This document shows, in pieces, positions 1-6,489 of a stretch of DNA of 10,070 nucleotides (position 1 is the stretch's first letter; each line of letters starts with the position of its first letter). Source of the DNA: an uncultured Eubacterium sp. GTDB taxonomy: Bacteria; Bacillota; Clostridia; Lachnospirales; Lachnospiraceae. The position numbers and the translations under genes were made by a program. The notes under the pieces were generated by a model. That model searched no databases and was not told where the DNA came from. It was given only the letters and a program-made list of their open reading frames with translations. The stretch lies in the NCBI GenBank assembly GCA_910586045.1, contig CAJUIH010000018.1, positions 1-10,070 on the forward strand, read 5' to 3'.

Positions 1-100
1 GCAGGCCGATCCGTAAATTGCAGAATGCTTAGGGATTCTTACCATTCTGGAGGGCCGCCGGAAAGCCGGGCAAACCGTCTCTCCCAGCGTCCGGCAAGCC
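1..100 (+). repeat. GC-rich intergenic repeat, copy A (may continue left of the window)
   Basis: Read on the + strand, this stretch matches the reverse complement of 4771-4870 over its full 100 bases with about 11 mismatches by eye. It also matches 4950-5030 over its first and last portions. Shared words include CAGAATRCTTAGGGATTCTT, CCATTCTGGAGGGCCGCCGG and GCGTCCGGCRAGCC. It holds no open reading frame of note. Because copies B and C form a two-armed element, copy A is probably the right arm of a second such element cut by the window edge; that is inference. Confidence 0.8.
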
Positions 101-162
101 AAAATGTGATCTGAACTGCTGCATTTGTGGAACAATTTTACAGAAATGGATACAGCGGCATA

Positions 163-191
163 TAGATTTTTTGCGTATCCTATGGTAGAAT
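163..191 (+). promoter_or_regulatory. Candidate extended -10 promoter for the envelope operon
   Basis: An extended -10 motif TGG-TAGAAT ends at 191 (hexamer 186-191, 5 of 6 to consensus). The -35 position 17 bases upstream (TAGATT, 163-168) is weak, which is common for TGn promoters. A transcript would start near 198 and leave about 100 bases of leader before the DUF3810 gene. I see nothing else in the 101-296 gap except AT-rich sequence and a purine-rich run before the start codon. Confidence 0.45.
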
Positions 192-296
192 CAGGTAGGG
201 AAACGATCTCCCATCTCCATCTGGTACATACCAAAATAAAGAGAAAGCTGAAATAAAGGTCTGGATGAATAGAAAGATAAAGGAATCGATGTACTG

Positions 297-1496
297 ATGA
301 AAAAAAGAAAACAATATTCACCGCTTCATTCCGTACATAACCGTATGCTCTTGTTTGCGGTGCTGTTTTTTACGTGTATGAACGTTTTATCCTGGAATGT
401 GCAGTCCTTTACAGACTGGTACCGCCTGAAAGTGTTTCCGGTCTGGACGGGGACGCTTGGCAGGTTTTGCGGGCTGTTTCCTGGTTCCGTTGGGGAAATG
501 CTGATTGCGGCCGGCATTGTGCTGGCTGCCGCCCAAGTATTTTTACTTCCGGTTTTTGCAGGGACGTGGGTTGTGGAGCGCAGAGAGAAAGCGGTGCGCG
601 GCGGGCAGCAAAGCAATCCTAAGACAAGCAGGATCCGCCTGTCTCGCAAGTGGGATTTGCGGCTGGTCTGCTGGATTCTGGTTTACCTATATGGGACAGA
701 AACGCTCAATTGCTATATGATGTACCATGCGTCTACGATAGAAGAACAGTATTTTGACACCAAGGCGGACTATGGCGTACCGGAGTTGGTGGATGCTTAT
801 GAAAAGGTCGTGGCAAAGGCCAATGTACTGGCCGGACAGGTCGCGCGGGATGCGGCCGGACAGGCGGTTTATGGCGGGACAGACGCGCAACTGTACGCGG
901 CATGCAAAAAGGCGATGCAGGCGCAGGGGGAGAAGTATCCATGCCTGTCGGGTTACTATCCAGACCCGAAGCCGATCCGGGCGTCCGCTTTTATGAGCCA
1001 GCAGCACTTGCTTGGCATCTATTTTCCATTTACAATGGAAGCAAATTATAATACGGTCATGCAGCCGGTCAATGTCCCGGCGACGGTCTGCCATGAATAT
1101 TCGCATGTAAAAGGAATGATCCTGGAGGATGAAGCGAATTTCCTGGGGTTTGTGGCGTGTATCGAATCGGAGGAGCCGTTTTTGCAGTATTCCGGGTATT
1201 TAAGCGTGCTGAGCTATCTGGCGGGGCAGGTGCGAAAGAGTGTGCCGAAAGACCTGCGCGCGGGCCTTACACAGGCCACAGGGCAGGTGATTGCGGACGA
1301 CGCGTTTTTAACGCAAAAACAGTGGGAACTTGTAGAAGAAAAAGCAGTCGTTTCAACGGAAACGGTGAACCGGGCTACGGACGTTTTTTTGGAAACAAAC
1401 CTTACGATGAACGGGGTAGCAGACGGGGTGCAGAGCTATGGCCGGGTCGTAAGGCTGGTGCTGGGATATTACCAGAACACAAAGCTGGTTGATTGA
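297..1496 (+). CDS. DUF3810-family membrane protein with zinc-protease-like HExxH motif
   Basis: A 399-residue protein with three hydrophobic segments near residues 17-33, 66-93 and 119-136, then a soluble domain. The domain carries H266-E267-Y-S-H270, followed by E279 in an EANFLGF context. This is an HExxH...E arrangement like that of gluzincin metallopeptidases, and it matches what I recall of the DUF3810 family. Zinc binding and peptidase activity are inferred and no substrate is known. The start at 297 has a modest AAAGGA site (279-284) about 12 bases upstream; the next in-frame ATG (345) would cut into the first membrane segment. It is the first gene of a same-strand run with PAP2, MBOAT and DHHW genes, so a role in cell-envelope maturation is plausible. 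Family call fairly sure, function unsure. Confidence 0.8.
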   Translation: MKKRKQYSPLHSVHNRMLLFAVLFFTCMNVLSWNVQSFTDWYRLKVFPVWTGTLGRFCGLFPGSVGEMLIAAGIVLAAAQVFLLPVFAGTWVVERREKAVRGGQQSNPKTSRIRLSRKWDLRLVCWILVYLYGTETLNCYMMYHASTIEEQYFDTKADYGVPELVDAYEKVVAKANVLAGQVARDAAGQAVYGGTDAQLYAACKKAMQAQGEKYPCLSGYYPDPKPIRASAFMSQQHLLGIYFPFTMEANYNTVMQPVNVPATVCHEYSHVKGMILEDEANFLGFVACIESEEPFLQYSGYLSVLSYLAGQVRKSVPKDLRAGLTQATGQVIADDAFLTQKQWELVEEKAVVSTETVNRATDVFLETNLTMNGVADGVQSYGRVVRLVLGYYQNTKLVD

Positions 1497-1523
1497 AAGG
1501 AAAAAGGAAAAAAGAAAAAAGGA
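1495..1523 (+). promoter_or_regulatory. All-purine tract holding the PAP2 ribosome-binding site
   Basis: Twenty-nine consecutive purines lie between the DUF3810 stop and the PAP2 start region. Several AAGG words occur in it. The last, AAGGA at 1519-1523, is 8 bases before ATG 1532 and is the best-spaced Shine-Dalgarno site. That favours 1532 over the TTG at 1493 or the ATG at 1523. Confidence 0.5.
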
Positions 1524-1531
1524 TGGAAGCA

Positions 1532-2095
1532 ATGGATTTTTTATGGAAGATAGACAGCAATATATTGCTGTTTTTGCAGGATACTGTACGTACGCCGCTT
1601 TTAACACCGGTTATGAAGCTGATTACCGCACTTGGCAACGCGGGGGTCCTATGGGTTTTGATTACCGTCTTTTTACTGGCGTTTAAAAAGACACGCAGAG
1701 TCGGGATGATGAGCGCCCTGGCCCTGCTTATTTCCCTGCTCGTAAATAACATCTTGTTGAAAAATCTTGTGGCGCGCATACGGCCGTATGAGGCGGTAGA
1801 CGGACTGACGCGTCTTGTAGAAAAACAAGTGGATTATTCTTTCCCGTCCGGCCATGCGGGGATTTCTTTTGCGTCGGCCTGTGTATTGTACCGCGGCCTG
1901 CCGAAACAAGCGGGCATCCCTGCCGTAGTCCTGGCAGCGCTGATTAGTTTTTCGCGCCTGTATGTCGGCGTGCATTATCCGAGTGACGTATTGGCGGGCA
2001 TTTTGATTGGGACAGCGGCAGGTTTTTTTGCGGAGTGGATCTGGAAAATGCTGGAACCAAGGATAAGGATGAAACACCGGACGAACCATTTTTAG
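1532..2095 (+). CDS. PAP2-family membrane lipid phosphatase
   Basis: A 187-residue polytopic membrane protein with the complete type 2 phosphatidic acid phosphatase signature. The motifs are K77-x6-R84-P85, P105-S-G-H108, and S141-R-x5-H148-xxx-D152. By family knowledge H148 forms the phosphoenzyme and H108 assists leaving-group departure. Members hydrolyse phosphatidate, phosphatidylglycerol phosphate or undecaprenyl pyrophosphate at the membrane surface; the sequence does not tell which. In this neighbourhood, recycling of an undecaprenyl carrier for a surface glycan is attractive but inferred. The frame is open further upstream to TTG 1493 and ATG 1523. I prefer ATG 1532 because it has a well-spaced ribosome site, and the upstream codons are only Lys/Arg-rich readings of a purine tract. 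Its stop overlaps the AGGAGG of the next gene, consistent with translational coupling. Confidence 0.9.
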   Translation: MDFLWKIDSNILLFLQDTVRTPLLTPVMKLITALGNAGVLWVLITVFLLAFKKTRRVGMMSALALLISLLVNNILLKNLVARIRPYEAVDGLTRLVEKQVDYSFPSGHAGISFASACVLYRGLPKQAGIPAVVLAALISFSRLYVGVHYPSDVLAGILIGTAAGFFAEWIWKMLEPRIRMKHRTNHF

Positions 2096-2107
2096 GAGGC
2101 ACCGGAC

Positions 2108-3514
2108 ATGGTATTTAGCAGTACCGTATTTCTATGTTTCTTTTTGCCGGTTGTACTGACCGTTTATTATCTTTGCCCGGTGAAACTGCGAAACGGATGG
2201 TTATTTTTGGCAAGCCTGGTATTTTACGCGTGGGGAGAGCCGGTTTATCTGGGCATTATGCTTTTTTCTACCGTTTTTGATTATGTGAACGGCCTGTGTA
2301 TCGAAAAAAGCGCCGGCAGGCGGGCCAGGAAACTGTTTCTGATCATTTCTGTGGCCGGAAATCTAATGATTTTGGGATTTTTTAAATACGGCAGTTTTTT
2401 GGTCGATACGGTAAACGGCATCCTGCATACCCAAATGGAGCTGCCCTCGTTTGCGCTCCCGATTGGGATTTCTTTTTATACGTTTCAGACAATGTCCTAT
2501 ACGATCGATGTTTACCGCGGGGATGCAAAGGCACAGAGAAATATCATTACTTTTGGAACATATGTTGCCATGTTTCCGCAGCTTGTGGCAGGTCCGATCG
2601 TGCGTTACCGTACGATTGCGGGCCAGCTTCGTGCGCGCAGGGAAACATGGGATGGATTTTTGTACGGGGTCAGGCGCCTGCTTGCCGGGCTTTTTAAAAA
2701 AGTAATGCTCGCGGATCAGGCGGGCCTTTTATGGGAAATGGTCCGTGCGCAAAATACGCGAACATTGTCTGCCGCCGGGGCATGGCTTGGGGCTTTGGCG
2801 TTTTCTTTTCAGATTTATTTTGACTTTTCCGGGTATTCCGATATGGCGTTGGGGCTTGGAGAAATGATGGGATTTCATTTTCAGGAAAACTTTCAACATC
2901 CGTATACGGCAAAAAGTATTACGGATTTTTGGCGCCGCTGGCATATTTCGCTTGGAAACTGGTTTCGCGCATACGTCTATGTCCCGCTTGGGGGCAGCAG
3001 GAACGGGAAGCTTCGGCAGGTTCGAAATCTCATGGTTGTATGGATGCTGACGGGCTTTTGGCATGGCGCTGGCTGGAATTTTATATTATGGGGGCTGTAT
3101 TTCGGTTTGCTGCTGGCAGTGGAAAAGCAGTTTTTGCTGCCAAAGATCCAGACGGTTCCCGCCGCGGTCTTGCATTTGTATACGATGGTGTTCGTTGTCA
3201 TTAGCTGGATGATCTTCGCGTTTGAGGATCTTTCTTCACTGGGCAGTTATCTTGGGGCAATGTTTGGGCTGCATCATGCGGGTTTGTTTGACAGCGGGAC
3301 ATGGTACCATCTTGGCAGTTATGGATGTCTGCTGGCAGCCTGCTTGATTTTCAGCACGCGGTGCGGCAGCAGGCTGCTGCAAATACCGGGCCGGATCAAG
3401 CCTGCCGCGGTGCGGTATGGGGCAGCGTTTTGTTTGTATGCGGGGATGTTTTTTGTCAGCATTGTTTTTCTGGTTGGGGATACGTATCATCCGTTTTTGT
3501 ATTTCCGGTTTTAG
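2108..3514 (+). CDS. AlgI-like MBOAT membrane O-acyltransferase
   Basis: A 468-residue multi-spanning protein, normal length for the AlgI/DltB-like MBOAT family. The N-terminus (MVFSSTVFLCFFLP, then FYAWGEP) is typical of the AlgI branch. Two conserved histidines are visible: H279 in FWRRWHISLGNW and H319 in LTGFWHGAGWNFILWG. The second is the family's essential active-site histidine. Such proteins take acetyl groups from a cytoplasmic donor and pass them across the membrane for attachment to an exported polysaccharide, with an SGNH-type partner doing or assisting the final transfer. The DHHW gene 97 bases downstream fits that partner. AGGAGG (2094-2099) sits 8 bases before the ATG, so the start is firm. 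The acceptor glycan is unknown, and D-alanylation is unlikely because no other dlt gene is present. Confidence 0.93.
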   Translation: MVFSSTVFLCFFLPVVLTVYYLCPVKLRNGWLFLASLVFYAWGEPVYLGIMLFSTVFDYVNGLCIEKSAGRRARKLFLIISVAGNLMILGFFKYGSFLVDTVNGILHTQMELPSFALPIGISFYTFQTMSYTIDVYRGDAKAQRNIITFGTYVAMFPQLVAGPIVRYRTIAGQLRARRETWDGFLYGVRRLLAGLFKKVMLADQAGLLWEMVRAQNTRTLSAAGAWLGALAFSFQIYFDFSGYSDMALGLGEMMGFHFQENFQHPYTAKSITDFWRRWHISLGNWFRAYVYVPLGGSRNGKLRQVRNLMVVWMLTGFWHGAGWNFILWGLYFGLLLAVEKQFLLPKIQTVPAAVLHLYTMVFVVISWMIFAFEDLSSLGSYLGAMFGLHHAGLFDSGTWYHLGSYGCLLAACLIFSTRCGSRLLQIPGRIKPAAVRYGAAFCLYAGMFFVSIVFLVGDTYHPFLYFRF

Positions 3515-3570
3515 AAACGCCTGCGCGGAATGAAGCATCGGCTGCGGGATCGAAAAAGAACAGTGTGAAA

Positions 3571-3576
3571 TATAAT
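3571..3576 (+). promoter_or_regulatory. Possible internal -10 box before the DHHW gene
   Basis: A perfect TATAAT hexamer lies in the 97-base gap between the MBOAT and DHHW genes, about 36 bases before the DHHW start. No convincing -35 is found 16-18 bases upstream (sequence near GATCGA) and there is no TGn extension. It could give low-level separate expression of the last gene, or be chance. Confidence 0.25.
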
Positions 3577-3611
3577 CTGCCTGTGTATTTTTGGCTGATC
3601 AGAAAGGGTGT

Positions 3612-4763
3612 ATGGAAGAGGATATGAATCAGAATAAAAATGGAAAACGTGCGGCGGGCGTGCTGTTTTTGCTTGTACTTTGGGCCGTTTTGCTGACTGT
3701 TTTTTTCACAAGCGACCGGTCATTTTCGGAAAACGAAAATCGGTATCTGATGGGAAAACCGGAGTTTTCCGCGCAGAATTTGCGCAGCGGCGAATTTATG
3801 GACGATTTCGAAACTTATATGAATGACCAGTTTCCGCTGCGGGATCTATGGATATCGGTCAAGACAGATTTGCTGCGGCTGACGGGAAGAACCGATATCA
3901 ACGGCGTTTATTTGGGAAAGGACGGCTGCCTGCTGCAGCGGTGGACAGAAAGCGAACTGGACAGGCACAGGCTGGCGCAGAATATCGAAGCGATTCGAAA
4001 GTTTGCGCAGACGTATAAAGACCAGGATGTATCGGTTTTGGTTGTCCCTGTGGCAGGGATGGTTTTGCACGGCAAGCTGCCGCGGCATGCGCCGATGGTT
4101 GACCAGGAACAGGTATATGAACAGATCATTACCGGTTTAAAAGGAAACCAGCGCACAGATCCCGGTATTCAGTTTATTGATATCCGCAAGATCTTAACCG
4201 GGCATAAAGCCGAATACATCTATTACCGAACAGACCATCATTGGACTACGTACGGGGCATATTTGGGCTATAAACAGTGGGCGAGGCAAAGCGGGCTGCC
4301 AGTACGGGATTTGGCCGGTGAACTTTGCTGTGTCTCAAAGGATTTTAAAGGGTCTTTGTATTCCCGGGTATTAAACAGGGACGTTGTTTCGGATGAACTA
4401 TTTCTGATTCCATATCCCGGTGCCTGCTCGGTACGGTATCAGTTTGGAAAAATACAGACAGATACGCTATACGCCAGGGAACGGCTTGCGCAAAAGGACC
4501 AGTATCAGGTCTTTTTAAACGGAAACCACCCGGAAATCACCATCGAAACGGAACAAAACAACGGGAAGCATCTTTTGATTTTCAAAGACTCCTTTGCCAA
4601 TGCGTTTGTGCCGTTTCTGCTTTCGGAATATGCATCCATCCATGTGATTGATCTAAGGTATTTTCGGGGGAATCTGGCGGAATATATTGGGGAAAATCAG
4701 ATTACAGAGAGCCTATTTTTATACAATGTGAAAAGCTTGAGCGAGGAACGGCTGGTATTCTAA
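3612..4763 (+). CDS. DHHW-family, AlgX/AlgJ-like SGNH protein (glycan O-acetylation partner of MBOAT)
   Basis: A 383-residue protein with one N-terminal membrane anchor (residues about 13-33, VLFLLVLWAVLLTVFF) and an extracytoplasmic domain. The motif YYRTDHHWTTYGAY gives D208-H209-H210-W211, the family name motif. KDSFANAFVPFL near the C-terminus gives S327. In AlgX/AlgJ the triad is an Asp-x-His pair plus a later Ser, so D208, H210 and S327 are the likely catalytic residues (assignment by analogy). It follows the MBOAT gene, the common pairing in Firmicutes for O-acetylation of surface polysaccharide. Starts at 3591 (TTG), 3612 and 3624 are possible. I chose 3612 for the AAAGGG just upstream, though its 3-base spacing is short. 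3624, with GAGG close by, is an alternative that does not change the protein materially. Confidence 0.88.
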   Translation: MEEDMNQNKNGKRAAGVLFLLVLWAVLLTVFFTSDRSFSENENRYLMGKPEFSAQNLRSGEFMDDFETYMNDQFPLRDLWISVKTDLLRLTGRTDINGVYLGKDGCLLQRWTESELDRHRLAQNIEAIRKFAQTYKDQDVSVLVVPVAGMVLHGKLPRHAPMVDQEQVYEQIITGLKGNQRTDPGIQFIDIRKILTGHKAEYIYYRTDHHWTTYGAYLGYKQWARQSGLPVRDLAGELCCVSKDFKGSLYSRVLNRDVVSDELFLIPYPGACSVRYQFGKIQTDTLYARERLAQKDQYQVFLNGNHPEITIETEQNNGKHLLIFKDSFANAFVPFLLSEYASIHVIDLRYFRGNLAEYIGENQITESLFLYNVKSLSEERLVF

Positions 4764-4770
4764 AATTTTT

Positions 4771-4870
4771 GGCTCGCCGGACGCGGGGAGGGGCGGTTTG
4801 CCCGGCTTGCCGGCGGCCCTCCAGAATGGCAAGAATCCCTAAGTATTCTGCGATTTACGCAGCGGCCCGC
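4771..4870 (-). repeat. GC-rich intergenic repeat, copy B (inverted)
   Basis: The reverse complement of this stretch matches copy A (1-100) base for base with about 11 differences. It begins 8 bases after the DHHW stop codon. Inside it, CAGAAT (4822-4827) and ATTCTG (4845-4850) form a small inverted repeat, and CCGGCTTGCCGG (4802-4813) is a compact hairpin. With copy C it forms the left arm of a large palindromic element. Confidence 0.85.
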
Positions 4871-4949
4871 CCGGACGCTGCGCCTAGTTCGCCTTGGCTG
4901 ACGCCAATGGCTAAAGGCGCCGCTTGGCTTCGCCCCTTAGGGTAGCGGG

Positions 4950-5030
4950 CAGAATACTAAGGGATTCTAGCCATTCTGGAGCCGGAGCCGCAAGCCAGAC
5001 CCCTGTCCCTCATCCGGCGTCCGGCGAACC
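4950..5030 (+). repeat. GC-rich intergenic repeat, copy C
   Basis: Same orientation as copy A. The start CAGAATACTAAGGGATTCTA and the end GCGTCCGGCGAACC align with A and with the reverse complement of B. The middle has drifted. All three copies are followed outward by a similar A-rich flank (CCAAAATG, CCACAATG, CCAAAAAT), which suggests the element boundary lies a few bases past the CC. Confidence 0.75.
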
Positions 5031-5099
5031 ACAATGTAACACATAACCTAAACGGCCACAACGAATTGTCTATTTTATCTGTTTTTTTGTGATTACATC

Positions 5100-5128
5100 T
5101 TTCTTTTTTCGTAAAAAAGTGCAATAAT
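5100..5128 (+). promoter_or_regulatory. Candidate promoter for the binding-protein/chemoreceptor pair
   Basis: An extended -10, TGC-AATAAT (hexamer 5123-5128, 5 of 6), lies in an AT-rich stretch after the repeat element. The -35 17 bases upstream (TTTCTT) is poor. The spacer holds a perfect 7-bp inverted repeat CTTTTTT-CGT-AAAAAAG (5103-5119) that could be a protein-binding site. A transcript would start near 5135, giving about 47 bases of leader. Confidence 0.45.
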
Positions 5129-5157
5129 AGAAACCAGAAAATGAATTTGGATTGTCA

Positions 5158-5172
5158 CTTATGCCAAAAAGG
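5158..5172 (+). promoter_or_regulatory. Degenerate operator-like site overlapping the ribosome site
   Basis: CTTATGCCAAAAAGG matches the operator-like repeat at 9679-9693 in 13 of 15 positions, but lacks its central CpG. It overlaps the start of the AAGGAGG ribosome site (5169-5174) of the binding-protein gene. It may be a weak binding site for the same regulator or a chance match helped by the ribosome site. Confidence 0.25.
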
Positions 5173-5181
5173 AGGAGTTGT

Positions 5182-6480
5182 ATGAAGCGAAAAAGAAGTG
5201 TATCATGGCTGTTGCTGGCGGCTATGCTCGTATCGGCCGCTCTTGTGGGTTGCGGGAATGGGCAGAAACAGGAAGCGTCCGGCCAAAGCGGACAGGACCC
5301 GGATGCGTTTGCGGCAGGATCTGCGGTGTCGAAGCAGACAGAGGATACGGGGAAAAGCGTAAATTTGAAATTCTGGTGCGATAAAAGTGAGTCCGCGGTA
5401 TTTGAAGAATTGCTGCGCAAGTTTGAGCAGGAATACGCGAATGAGGCCGATGTTACAGTAACTTGTGAAACGATAGGAGCTGCGATTTGTAAGGATACGT
5501 TTCTGGAAGATGTGGAAAACGGGGCAGATGTATTTTGTATGCCGGATGACCAGCTTTTAGCCATGGCATCGTCCGGTGTTTTGGAGGAAATCCAAAACTC
5601 CCAGGAAATCGCCGGACGCAGCCTTGAGGGGGCGGCGGAAGCGGCGTCGATCGACGGGAAAATGTATGCGTATCCGCTGACGGCGGATAACGGGTATTTT
5701 CTGTATTATGATAAGCGGTATTTGAAAGAAGAGGATGTAAAAACCCTGGACCGGATTTTGGAAGTCTGCGCCGAAAACCGTAAAAAATTTATTATGACAT
5801 GGACGAGCGGGTGGTATTTATATACCTTTTTTGGAAATACCGGGCTGGAAATGGGACTAAATGAAGACGGGCTGACAAATCACTGTAATTGGAATGCGAA
5901 AAAAGGGGATGTGAAAGGTACGGACATTGCGCAGGCGATGCTGGAGATCGCGGCGCATCCGGGTTTTATGGCGGTAGAGGATTCCGCGTACGCGGCTATG
6001 GCAAAAGACGGCAAAGCCATTGCGGTAGTCAGCGGCGTTTGGGAAGCGGCGGACTTAAAGGAAGCGTTCGGCGGGTCATACGGCGCCTGCAAGCTGCCGA
6101 CCTACACCTGCGCAGGCAGACAGGTGCAGATGGCTTCCTTTAAAGGCTACCGTCTGCTTGGCGTCAATTCGTATTCCAAGCACCGGGACTGGGCGGAAAA
6201 ACTGGCGGATTTTTTGACAAGTGAAGAAAGCCAAAAGTTCCGCTTTGAACGCGGGCAGCATGGCCCGGCAAACAAAAATGCGGCGGCATCGGACGAAGTA
6301 GCAAGAGTACCCGCGATAGCTGCCGTAATGGAACAGGCCGATTATGCGGTGCTTCAGCAGGTCGGACAAAAATTTTGGTCGCCGATGACTTCCTTTGGAA
6401 CAACTATGGCAAACGGCAATCCGAACAGAATACCGCTGCAGGAACTGATGGACCAGCTCGTAAGCGGAATTACGGAATAG
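5182..6480 (+). CDS. Lipoprotein extracellular solute-binding protein (family 1, sugar type)
   Basis: A 432-residue precursor with a classic lipoprotein signal: basic MKRKR, a hydrophobic core, and lipobox LVGC with C24 as the lipidated residue. A short Gln/Ser/Gly-rich linker follows, then a MalE-like fold beginning NLKFWCDKSESAVFEELLRKF. The domain layout fits the SBP_bac_1 families that bind sugars or oligosaccharides outside the membrane. The ligand cannot be read from sequence. The start at 5182 has AAGGAGG (5169-5174) at good spacing and gives a proper signal peptide; the upstream in-frame start would add ten unneeded residues. No permease or ATPase gene follows. The next gene, 9 bases on, is a chemoreceptor, so this protein may present ligand to that receptor, to transporters encoded elsewhere, or to both (inference). 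Confidence 0.9.
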   Translation: MKRKRSVSWLLLAAMLVSAALVGCGNGQKQEASGQSGQDPDAFAAGSAVSKQTEDTGKSVNLKFWCDKSESAVFEELLRKFEQEYANEADVTVTCETIGAAICKDTFLEDVENGADVFCMPDDQLLAMASSGVLEEIQNSQEIAGRSLEGAAEAASIDGKMYAYPLTADNGYFLYYDKRYLKEEDVKTLDRILEVCAENRKKFIMTWTSGWYLYTFFGNTGLEMGLNEDGLTNHCNWNAKKGDVKGTDIAQAMLEIAAHPGFMAVEDSAYAAMAKDGKAIAVVSGVWEAADLKEAFGGSYGACKLPTYTCAGRQVQMASFKGYRLLGVNSYSKHRDWAEKLADFLTSEESQKFRFERGQHGPANKNAAASDEVARVPAIAAVMEQADYAVLQQVGQKFWSPMTSFGTTMANGNPNRIPLQELMDQLVSGITE

Positions 6481-6489
6481 GAGGGGGTA

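Larger units (their letters stand above)
4771..5030. repeat. Composite inverted-repeat element of about 260 bp (arms B and C, non-coding)
   Basis: The outer 80 bases of copy B and the 81 bases of copy C are imperfect reverse complements. They match strongly at the inner end (about 29 of 31, CAGAATACT...CCATTCTGGA) and at the outer tips (GCGTCCGGCG), and are more diverged between. The roughly 80-100-base centre has its own small hairpin TTGGC-tgac-GCCAA (4894-4907). The element has high GC, no coding frame, and lies between two same-strand genes. As RNA it could fold into a long hairpin that ends or stabilises the upstream transcript. As DNA it resembles a MITE or REP/BIME-like unit. No transposase is present. 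Confidence 0.7.

Noticed and set aside
4771..5030. CRISPR array or attachment site
   Set aside because: There are only two arms in opposite orientation with no regular spacers, and no cas, integrase or tRNA gene is nearby.
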